64,000 bases of DNA from Psychrobacillus sp044762655 (GCF_044762655.1 NZ_JBIWER010000007.1:124001-188000), one strand, 5' to 3'. Counted from the first letter of the stretch, positions 17,107 through 25,990 are shown. Translations and numbers: made by a program. Notes: generated by a model not told the origin, from the letters alone.

Positions 17107-17370
17107 CAAAAAAAGACCTGAGATGAACTCAGGTCGCAATATGTATAGTTGCCCTAAATCCTCTACTTTTCCCAAATGAGATAGCACACCATTATAAACC
17201 GGGATGTTTATAGTGGACAGTCCTGCAATTATTCATTGCAGACCCAGCAAGCAATACCGAGCAATATTACAAACTTCGGCGACATTTCCTTCTCCCTAGC
17301 ATCATAGCTTCTCAAACTCCACAAAGGACTATTAAATATCGCGCCTCTACCTCACTATACTAAGTGAGGT
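17107..17370 (-). ncRNA. lysine (L-box) riboswitch with terminator
   Basis: Leftward, the aptamer shows L-box landmarks: TGAGGTAGAGGCGCGA, GGGAGAAGGAAATGTCGCCG, TTGCTGGGTCTGCAATG and GCAGGACTGTCC. The P1 helix pairs 17347-17354 with 17177-17184. A terminator follows (17115-17135, arms GACCTGAG and CTCAGGTC, then seven Ts). Known L-boxes terminate transcription when lysine binds, so the transporter downstream should be made when lysine is scarce. The extra hairpin at 17350-17369 precedes the aptamer. Confidence 0.93.
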
Positions 17371-17451
17371 CGTATTCAATTATGATTCATAGTTTACAAT
17401 ACACATATATTCCTGTCAACTGCTTCCGAATTAATATTTAGCTAGGTATAT

Positions 17452-17457
17452 GTTATA
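17452..17457 (+). promoter_or_regulatory. candidate -10 box of the NCS1 permease gene
   Basis: TATAAT in the stretch between the lysine riboswitch and the permease gene. No clear -35 is seen, so confidence is low. Confidence 0.35.
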
Positions 17458-17546
17458 ATGATTAGTGGCAATATAAAAAACAAGGAAATTTAATTATTAT
17501 TGCGTCTTTTCGCATTAATAATTATTTTTTATTAGGAGATGATATT

Positions 17547-18947
17547 ATGGGATCTGTCCAAATTACAGATCACAAAGTAACTGAAGAGATAGACAAAGAT
17601 TATTCATTAGAGAAGGTGCCCCGTAGCCAAAGAAATATGGGTTGGTTAAGTATAACCAATATTACATTAGGAATAGCCACGGCCATTTTTTACTTTCAAA
17701 TGGGTAGTGTAATGGCCCTACAATTTGGTGCACTAAATGCTATTATCTCCTCCGTTTACGCAATAATAGTTGCCGGTATACTAGGAACCTTTATTGCCTA
17801 CTTATCTGCAAAATCTGGTATGAATGTCAATCTATTATCCAGAGGAGGAGGCTTTGGTTATATTGGTGCTTCCTTAACGTCCTTCCTTTACGCGACAAAC
17901 TTTATTATGTATTGTGCATTTGAAGGTCTCATTTTAGTTTCCGCGGTTCACACCTTCTTCCCTAACCTTCACGAATGGGCATTAATTATTTTCTTCGGGT
18001 TTATCGTTATACCTTTAAATTGGTTTGGAATCAAACAGCTAGATAGAATACAAAAGTGGTCATTACCTATATTTGTTGTTTTCTTAATAACAGCGATTGT
18101 TCTATCGTTTTATGAGCCTTCTGTATTTGATGGACCATTTTGGACTTATCTACCTGAAGGAGTTCAAGTTGGAGGACAAGCTTTGCTTCTCTGTATAGGA
18201 GTTCAACATGGAATAATGGGCCTAACAGCGCTTATAGCATCAGATTATGCACGTTTTCTAAAACCGAAAGATATTAAAATTGGATCTGTTGCAATCGGTT
18301 TTGTTCCTCAAATCATCTGTTTCGGGGTTATGGGCGGTCTAGGCATTTGGTTTGGTGTTCGCTTAGGAGAACCAAATCCTGGAGTTTATATAGTCATGCT
18401 TCTCGGCATTGGCGGAGCATTATTCACTATGTTAACCCAATTACGTATAAATATTACCAATATATATAGTAGTTCCTTATCTTTATCTAACTTCTTTGAA
18501 AACATATTTAAATTTACTCCTGGTCGCCGTTTTTGGGTTGTCGTAAGTGGAATTAGTGCAATAATTCTCATGCTTGGAGGAATTGTTGATCACTTAGATA
18601 CCGCTATGACGTTTCAAGGTGTATTTTTACTTGCATGGGCAGCAGTATTAGTTACCGATGCATTGGTAGTTAAAAAAGCATTGAAAATTGGTAAGGGTTA
18701 TTATGAGGATCGCCAAGAGTATTTATACAAATGGAATCCCGTTGGAGTTGTATCTCTAATTGTATCTAGTATCCTAGGCACATTTGCAGCACTAGGTTAT
18801 ATGGGATCATTTTTACAAAGTACCGCTGCTTTCTTTGCAGCTATTCTAGCGGCAATTCTTACAGTTGTTATTGCAGTATCAACAAAAGGTAAGTATTATA
18901 GTAAAGGTTCTGCGGATGATATTCCAAAAGAAGACTATATTGCCTAA
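17547..18947 (+). CDS. NCS1-family nucleobase/cation permease
   Basis: 466 residues with about twelve hydrophobic segments and the N-terminal pattern of cytosine/purine permeases of the NCS1 family (PRSQRNMGWLSITNITLGIATAIFYF region, then NVNLLSRGGGFGYIGAS). It is expected to import a nucleobase or related compound with Na+ or H+. The substrate cannot be read from sequence. AGGAGATGAT precedes the ATG. It is monocistronic, ending in a hairpin. Nothing in the leader resembles a purine riboswitch. Confidence 0.85.
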   Translation: MGSVQITDHKVTEEIDKDYSLEKVPRSQRNMGWLSITNITLGIATAIFYFQMGSVMALQFGALNAIISSVYAIIVAGILGTFIAYLSAKSGMNVNLLSRGGGFGYIGASLTSFLYATNFIMYCAFEGLILVSAVHTFFPNLHEWALIIFFGFIVIPLNWFGIKQLDRIQKWSLPIFVVFLITAIVLSFYEPSVFDGPFWTYLPEGVQVGGQALLLCIGVQHGIMGLTALIASDYARFLKPKDIKIGSVAIGFVPQIICFGVMGGLGIWFGVRLGEPNPGVYIVMLLGIGGALFTMLTQLRINITNIYSSSLSLSNFFENIFKFTPGRRFWVVVSGISAIILMLGGIVDHLDTAMTFQGVFLLAWAAVLVTDALVVKKALKIGKGYYEDRQEYLYKWNPVGVVSLIVSSILGTFAALGYMGSFLQSTAAFFAAILAAILTVVIAVSTKGKYYSKGSADDIPKEDYIA

Positions 18948-19020
18948 AATTAAATTACTTTTTCTAATTTAGTAAACCCCAAAATAATAAATCAAAAATT
19001 ATACTCATTATTGACAATAA

Positions 19021-19067
19021 AAAAGTAATCCATTTTTGAGTTAATACTCGGGATGGATTACTTTTCA
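19021..19067 (+). terminator. terminator of the NCS1 permease gene
   Basis: AAAGTAATCCAT and ATGGATTACTTTT form a 12-bp stem with a 20-base loop, followed by TTTTCACTT. Confidence 0.75.
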
Positions 19068-19172
19068 CTTCTGTCATTTTCTTTAAAGAAAATTGTAGGT
19101 TAGTGAAAATTAGCTTAATCTAGTTTTCAATTTATATGATCAACAGGACATCAATTCAATCCATGTTACACT

Positions 19173-19337
19173 TCACTTTCTTTTTTCTATACTATTGTTA
19201 ACAACATTTGCTATATTGTGAATGGTATTTTCAAGAGAGTCTATTTTATTTTCAAATCGATGCAATAAATAAATAGTGACTACAATGGGAAATCCAAAGT
19301 TTCCAATTAATTGTACGATGTTTTCCTCCCCGATCAT
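19173..19337 (-). CDS. YvrJ-family small membrane protein
   Basis: 54 residues. The family motif IGNFGFPIVVTIYLLHRFE forms a short hydrophobic segment, followed by an amphipathic tail (KIDSLENTIHNIANVV). The ATG at 19337 has AAAGGGGGA upstream, so the shorter start is preferred over the frame opening at 19367. YvrJ itself belongs to a sigma-O-type acid-stress locus in B. subtilis, but its function is not known. It is transcribed away from the regulator at 19781, with 443 bases between. Confidence 0.8.
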   Translation of the reverse strand: MIGEENIVQLIGNFGFPIVVTIYLLHRFENKIDSLENTIHNIANVVNNSIEKRK

Positions 19338-19367
19338 GTGTATCCCCCTTTCCTTTTTATTTACCAT

Positions 19368-19743
19368 CCCTCAAGCTATTGACATACCTGTTGAGTAAAA
19401 CCAACTACTTTAAAAAACTCACTTGTCCAAAAAATAAGAGAAATTGTACCAAATGTTCATCTTTGAATTCTTTGTATTAAAATATTTAATATTTATTATA
19501 TTATACTAAATTTTTCTTATTTTTAGAATAATTATAAATTGGGAAACACACTCTAATTTCTTCGATTATTGATTTATAACTCATTCAACTTTCCTAAATC
19601 CATGAAATTTTAATATTTCTTAATAAAAATTGGATAATTACTACGCTTATATTCTACAATCTTCTATTAATTTCTTTGTTTTTCTACAATTTGTTAGTCG
19701 TATTGAGTCGAACGATTGAAAAAGGATATTTTGTTTTTTTCTA
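19368..19743. other. AT-rich intergenic region with no gene
   Basis: A very AT-rich stretch between divergent genes. It must hold the promoters of both the YvrJ-like gene and the HTH-TPR regulator. I see no open frame or RNA fold that I can support. A TACTAAAT half-site lies near 19504. Confidence 0.5.
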
Positions 19744-19764
19744 GAATTAGTACATTACTAATTC
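19744..19764 (+). promoter_or_regulatory. perfect 21-bp inverted repeat, candidate operator of the HTH-TPR regulator
   Basis: The arms GAATTAGTA (19744-19752) and TACTAATTC (19756-19764) are exact reverse complements separated by CAT. The site ends just before the AAGGGGTG ribosome-binding site of the regulator gene. A dimeric XRE-type repressor binding its own leader would use a site like this. A small RNA hairpin hiding the leader is an alternative. Confidence 0.6.
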
Positions 19765-19780
19765 ATAAGGGGTGAAGAAA

Positions 19781-21085
19781 ATGAGTAGTATAGGTCATAT
19801 AATAAAATCAGAAAGAATCAACCAAAGTATGAAACAAACGACATTGGCCAAGGGAATCTGCTCTACATCCTACTTAAGCAAAATAGAAAATAATTTGACT
19901 GTTCCAAGTGAAGAAGTAATAACGTTTTTACTAAAAAAACTAAATATAGAAATAGATCACGTATCAACTGAAAAGGAAAATAAAGTGTTAGCATCATTAT
20001 CCGAATTGTACAAAATGGGAGTTTTAAAGAGGGACAAAAAATTTATAAGAGAATCCTTGAAAAAAATCACAAATCAAAAACTACACTTTTTACAACTAAA
20101 TAATTATTACAGTTATCACCTTTATCTATTTCGTCTCCTGTTAATACTAGATGACAAGGAGGATAATTTACAATCCGTCTATAATGTTATTCTAAAAATA
20201 GGAGATGATATGGACGAAAAACAAAGGTTTATTAAGAATCTGAATTTGGGCATTTATAGTTATTTGGAGGGAGACTCTCAAGTTGCATTAAGTCGATTAG
20301 AAATGTCGTTAAATCTGGTAAATAGCGGAATAAATGAAGAATGGGAAATAGCAGATTTTTATAATGTACTAAGCTTAACTTACTCTAAATGTAATGAATT
20401 TTTTAATGCAATAAATTACGCATCAAAATCATTACTTTATTATAAAGATAATCTTTTATTTGAAAGAGCAATTGATAATTATATCGTTATAGGAATTGCA
20501 TATAAGGAATTGAGAAAATTTCGAGAAGCAGAAAAGAACTATAATTTAGCTAGGAAGCTGGCCATAGATTATAAACTGATTAACTATGAGGAGGTGATTT
20601 ATCAAAACCTAGGTTCATTATTTGCAATTCAAGGGAATCATGAAAAAGCAATTATGTTTTATAAGCTTAGTTTAACAATTAAAGAAGAGGATTGTAATGC
20701 AGAAAGGTATTTACTAACAATTCTATCTATTATAAAAGAGTATTCCAAACAGTCAGACCATCAACAGGTCCTCAAATGGTGTCAGAAAGGCTTAGACAAA
20801 ATACTAGAAGGAAAAAGTTCTGCAAAAGAATATATTTCTTATTTTTATCACCTAGAAATATATAAGCATTACCACAATTTAACCGATGAACTTGAAATGG
20901 TATTAAGGGAAGCAATAGGTTATTTTGAAAACGAACACGATGAACGACACGTTCAAAAGTATTCTATATTATTGGCAGATTACCTTTTTATACATCACAA
21001 ATTTAAAGCAGCAAGTTTATATTATCAAAAAGCAAATCAGATTCTATTTAAACAAAAATTTATTTATAAATGGGAGGATTTATAA
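19781..21085 (+). CDS. XRE-HTH/TPR regulator, candidate RRNPP-type peptide receptor
   Basis: 434 residues. An N-terminal XRE helix-turn-helix (about 5-60; LAKGICSTSYLSKIENN is the recognition region) is followed by a helical array with TPR-like repeats (about 180-420, e.g. NYIVIGIAYKELRKFREAEK and QNLGSLFAIQGNHEKAIMFY). This is the layout of PlcR/NprR-type receptors that bind re-imported signalling peptides. The ATG at 19781 is preferred over GTG at 19772 because AAGGGGTG lies at the right distance. A 41-residue exported peptide gene starts one base after its stop. No close known relative is recognised. Confidence 0.85.
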   Translation: MSSIGHIIKSERINQSMKQTTLAKGICSTSYLSKIENNLTVPSEEVITFLLKKLNIEIDHVSTEKENKVLASLSELYKMGVLKRDKKFIRESLKKITNQKLHFLQLNNYYSYHLYLFRLLLILDDKEDNLQSVYNVILKIGDDMDEKQRFIKNLNLGIYSYLEGDSQVALSRLEMSLNLVNSGINEEWEIADFYNVLSLTYSKCNEFFNAINYASKSLLYYKDNLLFERAIDNYIVIGIAYKELRKFREAEKNYNLARKLAIDYKLINYEEVIYQNLGSLFAIQGNHEKAIMFYKLSLTIKEEDCNAERYLLTILSIIKEYSKQSDHQQVLKWCQKGLDKILEGKSSAKEYISYFYHLEIYKHYHNLTDELEMVLREAIGYFENEHDERHVQKYSILLADYLFIHHKFKAASLYYQKANQILFKQKFIYKWEDL

Positions 21086-21086
21086 A

Positions 21087-21212
21087 ATGAAAAAGAAGAT
21101 TGTATTGCTAACTTTATCAAGTATTGTCATCCTTACTTTGAGCTTTACAACAAACATAAAACAAATGAGTGAAAACGAATATCCAAGAATTACATCAAAT
21201 CCAATAATTTAA
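21087..21212 (+). CDS. small secreted peptide precursor, candidate signalling peptide (Phr/NprX-like)
   Basis: 41 residues: a basic start (MKKK), a hydrophobic core (about 5-20) and a polar tail ending in EYPRITSNPII. GGGAGG at 21072-21077, within the end of the regulator gene, serves as ribosome-binding site. One base separates the two genes, so they are co-translated or coupled. Receptor followed directly by a tiny pre-peptide is the hallmark of RRNPP quorum-sensing pairs, where the C-terminal 5-8 residues become the signal. The mature peptide and its target genes are not known. Confidence 0.75.
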   Translation: MKKKIVLLTLSSIVILTLSFTTNIKQMSENEYPRITSNPII

Positions 21213-21282
21213 ATAAGGTCGAGTAATTAGGGCTGCCATTTAAAATCAGTTTTAACGTGACGGCTTGTCTGAGACTACTGAA

Positions 21283-21312
21283 AAACCGGCATCCTAAGTG
21301 GATAGCCGGTTT
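21283..21312 (+). terminator. terminator of the regulator-peptide pair
   Basis: AACCGGC and GCCGGTT enclose a 13-base loop and are followed by TATTGTTTGTTCTT. The fold is moderate, and it could serve both strands. Confidence 0.6.
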
Positions 21313-21375
21313 ATTGTTTGTTCTTCTTATTATTGTTGCTGTAGTAAACAGCTTACCTCTTACAACAGAATGACA

Positions 21376-21493
21376 TTATACTGCTTCTTCTAAAGAAAGG
21401 TAATACTCTTCCTCTTTGTGAATGACCTTCCCACTTAGCCATAACAACCGTAGCTAATGCATTTCTTACAACATTAACAACTGTACGAGCCAT
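21376..21493 (-). pseudogene. C-terminal remnant of a dicarboxylate/amino acid:cation symporter
   Basis: Starting two bases after the stop of the GlnL-like gene, the leftward frame reads MARTVVNVVRNALATVVMAK then WEG, the conserved end of GltP/DctA-type symporters. A one-base frame shift after WEGH leads to KEEEYYLSLEEAV and a stop at 21376; in the unshifted frame the text becomes nonsense to 21353. The whole upstream coding part is absent. The symporter gene was probably the regulated third gene of the GlnK-GlnL locus and was lost by deletion. Confidence 0.75.
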
Positions 21494-21495
21494 GT

Positions 21496-22389
21496 TTAAA
21501 GTGAGGTTTTTTTAATATTCTTATAGCTCTCTAGCACTTCTAAATATAATACCTGTATAAACTTCTTAATATTGACCTTTATCTTGGAAGAATTTAATCG
21601 ATTCTCTCCTACCTCAATCATCAATTTTCGAACTTCTTGATATTCAAAATATCGCGGTGCATAATGCTCAAATTCTCTACTTGTATAGTCAATTGAACCA
21701 ATTGTAGCAATATGTTGGATTGCAGCTAATATAGTTCTTCGAAGTCTTTGCTCAATTGCTTTCATTTCTTTTTTTATATCTTCTGCATTATGTCTCTTCG
21801 CTAGAGATTCGTATATATCTATTAAAGGTGGAAAAGTGTTCGGTTCATTGTTTTCGTAGACGAGCATTTCTATTATCTCTTTTAGATCATTGCTGCCGAC
21901 CTCACTAATTATCCCCATGTCATTTAGCTTCGTTCTAACTAATTCACTTGGCTTTTTTAGAGCTGGCTTTGCAGTAGCAAAGCTTGCCAAAGATTCTTTT
22001 ATCGTTAAAAGTGAATCCCTTAATCGGTATTGTTCTGCTGTTTTCTGTAATATAGTTTGAACCTCTACCTTATTAATTGGTTTATGTATAAAAAACTCAA
22101 TACCTTTTTTATAGGCTTCTCCTACCATTTCTTTATTTACAATTTGAGAAATCATTATAAACTGGCCTTCGAATCCTTGACTTTTTAATTTTTCAATTGT
22201 TTCGATTCCATCTAAATCTGGCATTAGCAAGTCAATCAGGACTATATCTGGTAATGTACTGAGTATAGGAGCTATACTTTTCCCTCCGTTTTCTGCTTCA
22301 CCAATAACTAACCCTAACTGACCGTCCACTATAATTTTTTTTAGCATCATTCGACTTGCTGAATCATCATCTACAATATAATAACGCAC
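21496..22389 (-). CDS. GlnL/YcbB-like response regulator
   Basis: 297 residues: a receiver domain (1-120) with DDD at 7-9, phospho-acceptor D53 in DIVLIDLLMPD and the late Lys in HKPIN, then the helical YcbB-type C-terminal domain. Close in architecture to B. subtilis GlnL (YcbB), which activates glutamine uptake and glutaminase genes when glutamine is sensed. It lies nine bases after the kinase gene. The gene it would have controlled next door is now only a stump (21376-21493). Confidence 0.85.
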   Translation of the reverse strand: MRYYIVDDDSASRMMLKKIIVDGQLGLVIGEAENGGKSIAPILSTLPDIVLIDLLMPDLDGIETIEKLKSQGFEGQFIMISQIVNKEMVGEAYKKGIEFFIHKPINKVEVQTILQKTAEQYRLRDSLLTIKESLASFATAKPALKKPSELVRTKLNDMGIISEVGSNDLKEIIEMLVYENNEPNTFPPLIDIYESLAKRHNAEDIKKEMKAIEQRLRRTILAAIQHIATIGSIDYTSREFEHYAPRYFEYQEVRKLMIEVGENRLNSSKIKVNIKKFIQVLYLEVLESYKNIKKTSL

Positions 22390-22398
22390 TATTTCTCC

Positions 22399-23658
22399 TC
22401 ACCTTCTTATGTTTTTCGTTGGAATATTTATTTTGAAAACAGCGCCTTTATCGGATGATTCAATTTGTACTTTGCCTTCCAATGTAGTAATAATTTCTTT
22501 TGCATGTGAGAGCCCAATACCTGTTGCAGCTACTCCTGAATCATTAAACTTAGTTGTATAGCCTGGTTCAAAGACAATTGACTGATCATCTATAGATATA
22601 CCTTTTCCAGTATCTTTGATAATAAACCATGTTTTGTCTGACTCTTCATAAACAGCTATATCAATTTCACCAGTAGATGCAATAGCTTCTACTGCATTTG
22701 CACATATATTATTCAATAGTGCCAGCAACGGAATTTGTTGCTCTGTCTCAAAATCGATTGAAAAAATACAGTGAATAACAATTTCTTTCTTTAGTAATTC
22801 GCTGTATTTTTCGTTAGCTTGAATAACAAGCTGTACAACCTCTGAAAGAAAATAGTACTTCTCTCTTTTAGCTTTTGTGATTTTCTGCAGTCCTGCTAAA
22901 ATACGTTGTGAATCCTTTTTAACCTCATGAATTTCTTGGGCAATCTTCAAAGCTTGGGTACTTAAAGCAAGATGCTCCTGACTTTTTAATTTACGGTATA
23001 AATCATGGCTAGAGGCAGTAATTTGCTCAATATGATTCATCGATTTTTGTAGATAAAGTGTTTCCGCGTATAAATTCGAGCCAACCTCTAACATTTCTTG
23101 CACACGTTTATTTTGTTCCATTATGACAATAGAACTATATAAACCCACTACAAAATAACTTCTAAAAATGGCTACTAATGCTAATAACATCCATTCCTGC
23201 AATTCAAAATGTAAATTGCTTAATAACAAATAACGAACAATATTCTCCACACTATTCGCTGTAAACTCCAGTGCTGTGGCAATCGCTCCCAGATGTAGAG
23301 GGGTCTTTTTGAATCGTTCTAAACGTATAACACTTAAACCAGCTCCAAATAGCAAATAAAATAGAAAAGCGGGTAAATGATTCCCTAGTATTAACCAAAA
23401 AGCATCTCCTGTAAATATCATATCTTCCGCAATTCGTACAACTACAACAACAACTCCTGTTAAAAAACCAGTTAAGATATAAGATGTCGGCGGATATATC
23501 AACAGAAGAAAGAAAAAAGCAGCACTTCCTAATCCAAAACGGAAATCCTCCCCATTAAAAGGAATTACTTTAAATTCGCTAGCAATTACAGTGATTAATA
23601 TCGTTAAAATCAGTACACTCCATTTATTAGTGACTAATTGATGTCGTTTAAAAACCAT
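22399..23658 (-). CDS. GlnK/YcbA-like sensor histidine kinase
   Basis: 419 residues: about five hydrophobic segments (15-185), a coiled linker, a phospho-acceptor region (QEIHEVKKDSQRI) and an ATPase domain with N box LLNNICANAVEA, G1 DTGKGIS and G2 ATGIGLSHA. It matches the GlnK (YcbA) class of membrane kinases. It is the first gene of a two-gene unit with the response regulator, divergent from the laccase-domain gene. The ligand is inferred only by relationship (glutamine or a related amino acid). Confidence 0.85.
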   Translation of the reverse strand: MVFKRHQLVTNKWSVLILTILITVIASEFKVIPFNGEDFRFGLGSAAFFFLLLIYPPTSYILTGFLTGVVVVVVRIAEDMIFTGDAFWLILGNHLPAFLFYLLFGAGLSVIRLERFKKTPLHLGAIATALEFTANSVENIVRYLLLSNLHFELQEWMLLALVAIFRSYFVVGLYSSIVIMEQNKRVQEMLEVGSNLYAETLYLQKSMNHIEQITASSHDLYRKLKSQEHLALSTQALKIAQEIHEVKKDSQRILAGLQKITKAKREKYYFLSEVVQLVIQANEKYSELLKKEIVIHCIFSIDFETEQQIPLLALLNNICANAVEAIASTGEIDIAVYEESDKTWFIIKDTGKGISIDDQSIVFEPGYTTKFNDSGVAATGIGLSHAKEIITTLEGKVQIESSDKGAVFKINIPTKNIRR

Positions 23659-23796
23659 AAAACTCTCCTATATGGATGTATTTAATAGTATGAGTATAAC
23701 ATTTATCAGCTCAACCATAGACGAAGACCATATTGATCACATTGTATTTTCTATACATTTAAAACACACTGCTATATAGTGAATTTAGGTGATGAT

Positions 23797-24558
23797 ATGA
23801 ATATAAAAATGTATGTAAACAATGAAAAGATAATCGCAGGAATGACGATGAAGGATCCAAAGGAATCAGAACAGGGAAATATGGCCCTTCATGTGTGTAC
23901 AAATCCTGTGCGCATCTTAGAAAACCGTAAAAAACTAGCAACAACTCTATCGAGAGAAATCGATTATTTCGTGTGTGCCAATCAAACCCATAGCGATCAT
24001 TTCCATCGAGTAACACTTGAAGATAAGGGACGTGGTGCCAAAACGAAGGATACCGCTATACCTGATACAGATGCCTTGTATACTTTTGAACCAAATATTA
24101 TTCTATCTAGCTTTACCGCAGATTGTGTTCCAGTTATCCTTTACAATAATGTGAATGGTCTTATTGGTGTCGTTCACTCTGGCTGGCAAGGGACGATAAA
24201 AGAAATTACCCCGAAGCTGTTCAACCATCTAATAGAGGTGGAAAATTGTAATCCGGGTGACTTCCACGTTCAAATAGGAGCTGCACTAAGCCAAGAGAAA
24301 TTCGAGGTCGACGAGGATGTATATGTAAAATTTAAAAACTTAGGCTATGCCAATGACTTTATATATTATAAGGAATCTACTAACAAATATCATATTGATA
24401 ACCAATTAACTGTGAAAAAACAATGTGAGCTTGCAGGAATTCCTTCAGACCAAATTACCATTGATCGAACCTGTACATTTATAAGCCCAGATGGTTTCTC
24501 TTATCGAGAGGATAAACAAGCAGGACGGCATTTAAGCTTTATTGTGAGAAAAGAATAA
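23797..24558 (+). CDS. laccase-domain (YlmD/YfiH-type) purine nucleoside phosphorylase
   Basis: 253 residues of the multicopper-polyphenol-oxidase-like family. Metal-site motifs are ANQTHSDHF, TADCVPVILYN and GVVHSGWQGTIKE. Family members (YlmD, YfiH, human LACC1) phosphorolyse purine nucleosides and can deaminate adenosine. The ATG at 23797 with AGGTGAT upstream is preferred to the GTG at 23779. It stands alone between the two-component genes and a peptidase, away from the division cluster where ylmD usually lies, so it may be a second family member. Confidence 0.88.
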   Translation: MNIKMYVNNEKIIAGMTMKDPKESEQGNMALHVCTNPVRILENRKKLATTLSREIDYFVCANQTHSDHFHRVTLEDKGRGAKTKDTAIPDTDALYTFEPNIILSSFTADCVPVILYNNVNGLIGVVHSGWQGTIKEITPKLFNHLIEVENCNPGDFHVQIGAALSQEKFEVDEDVYVKFKNLGYANDFIYYKESTNKYHIDNQLTVKKQCELAGIPSDQITIDRTCTFISPDGFSYREDKQAGRHLSFIVRKE

Positions 24559-24681
24559 TCATCTAAAAGCACATCGAAGTCGGTGTGCTTTTACTTATGC
24601 TCGTTACTACTGGACTCACTAATTCAGGATTATTCTCATATACTTTTATGATCGTACTTTTCAATGAAAGGAGGGAACGAC

Positions 24682-25872
24682 ATGGATGTATACGTTAGAC
24701 CCGGGGATTCTCTTTGGTATTATAGTCAATTATTCAAAATTCCTTTTAAACTTATTATTGATTCTAACCAGAATATTAATCCTCAGCTACTATCGGTAGG
24801 TGTACGTATTCAAATACCAGGTTATATAACAACTCCGTATCAAATTAAATCGGGAGACTCCTTATGGTCTATTGCCACTAGCAGAAACCTTCCACTAGAT
24901 GCACTCTTTCTTATTAATCCTGCACTTAATCCAATGCGACTACAAATCGGACAGACAATTAACGTTCCCGTAAGAGTAACTTGGAGAATTGTGGATGGAA
25001 AACAAAATTATGATTACAGTACGATGATGAATGACATTAGGCAATTACAAACTGTTTATCCATTCTTATTGGTATCTTCGATTGGTAATTCAGTTGAAAA
25101 TCGACCTATACCCGAAATTTTAATAGGTAGTGGAGAAGAAAGAGTTCATTATAATGCTTCCTTTCATGCAAATGAATGGATTACGACACCTGTCCTATTA
25201 ACCTTTTTAAATGATTACGCATTGTCCTTAACTAACCAAACTGGGATTCGAGGACTTGATACATTCCCGTTGTATTTACAAACCTCATTGTCCCTAGTTC
25301 CAATGGTTAACCCAGATGGAGTGGATCTCGTAATAAATGGACTTCCGGATGAAAGCCCTTGGAAAAGTAAAGTGATTGCATGGAATAATGGCAGCTCTGA
25401 TTTTTCCGGATGGAAAGCAAATATTCGAGGGGTCGATTTGAATGATCAATTTCCTGCAAATTGGGAATTAGAACGAGCACGTAATCCCAAAGAACCAGGT
25501 CCGAGAGACTATGGAGGAGAAAGCCCATTATCGGAGCCAGAAGCAATTGCAATGGCAGATTTGACAAGGAGTCGTGATTTTGCCAGAGTGCTAGCATTTC
25601 ACACACAAGGAGAAGTTATCTATTGGGGATTTGAAAACCTTGAACCACCAGAGTCCGAAGCAATGGCTTTAGAGTTCAGTAGAGTCAGTGGATACGAGCC
25701 TGTACAAACCATCGATAGCTACGCGGGCTATAAAGACTGGTTTATCCAGGACTGGCGCAGACCAGGATTTACTGTTGAACTCGGCACAGGAACAAATCCG
25801 CTGCCACTTTCCCAATTTGATGAAATTTATGAAGAGGTACTAGGAATATTTTTAGCAGGACTGTATTTATAA
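24682..25872 (+). CDS. LysM-M14 peptidase, probable gamma-D-glutamyl-L-diamino acid endopeptidase
   Basis: 396 residues: two LysM peptidoglycan-binding repeats (about 1-45 and 50-95, each with GDSLW) and a zinc carboxypeptidase domain of family M14. Zinc ligands are the His and Glu of HANEW and the His of HTQGE; the catalytic Glu is in TVELGTG. NPDGVDLV and GVDLNDQFPANWE are also diagnostic. Relatives such as endopeptidase I of Lysinibacillus sphaericus cut peptidoglycan stem peptides during sporulation or germination. AAAGGAGGG precedes the ATG at 24682. No signal peptide, as in those relatives. Confidence 0.88.
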   Translation: MDVYVRPGDSLWYYSQLFKIPFKLIIDSNQNINPQLLSVGVRIQIPGYITTPYQIKSGDSLWSIATSRNLPLDALFLINPALNPMRLQIGQTINVPVRVTWRIVDGKQNYDYSTMMNDIRQLQTVYPFLLVSSIGNSVENRPIPEILIGSGEERVHYNASFHANEWITTPVLLTFLNDYALSLTNQTGIRGLDTFPLYLQTSLSLVPMVNPDGVDLVINGLPDESPWKSKVIAWNNGSSDFSGWKANIRGVDLNDQFPANWELERARNPKEPGPRDYGGESPLSEPEAIAMADLTRSRDFARVLAFHTQGEVIYWGFENLEPPESEAMALEFSRVSGYEPVQTIDSYAGYKDWFIQDWRRPGFTVELGTGTNPLPLSQFDEIYEEVLGIFLAGLYL

Positions 25873-25881
25873 AATTTCAAG

Positions 25882-25990
25882 AAAAACGCAAGTACTTATG
25901 TTTTGGAAGTCAGTCGTCGCGACATCATGTCGCGAACTTAGACTGACCGAACAGCATCATGTGGCCCAAAAATCGGGTATTCTGTCTTTT
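25882..25990. repeat. diverged copy of a dispersed repeat with a palindrome
   Basis: AAACGCAAGTACTTATG and GGAAGTCAGTC resemble the repeat at 15999-16135. It also holds TCGCGACAT and ATGTCGCGA, an inverted repeat typical of these Planococcaceae elements. No coding potential. Confidence 0.5.

Noticed and set aside
19744..21212. Arbitrium (phage lysis-lysogeny) system
   Set aside because: The layout is similar, but no integrase, repressor, structural or other phage gene occurs nearby, and the peptide tail does not resemble known AimP ends.
20925..21212. A 95-residue protein that includes the peptide gene's frame
   Set aside because: The first 54 residues overlap the regulator gene in another frame and lack a ribosome-binding site. 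The internal ATG at 21087 has GGGAGG and begins a proper signal sequence.
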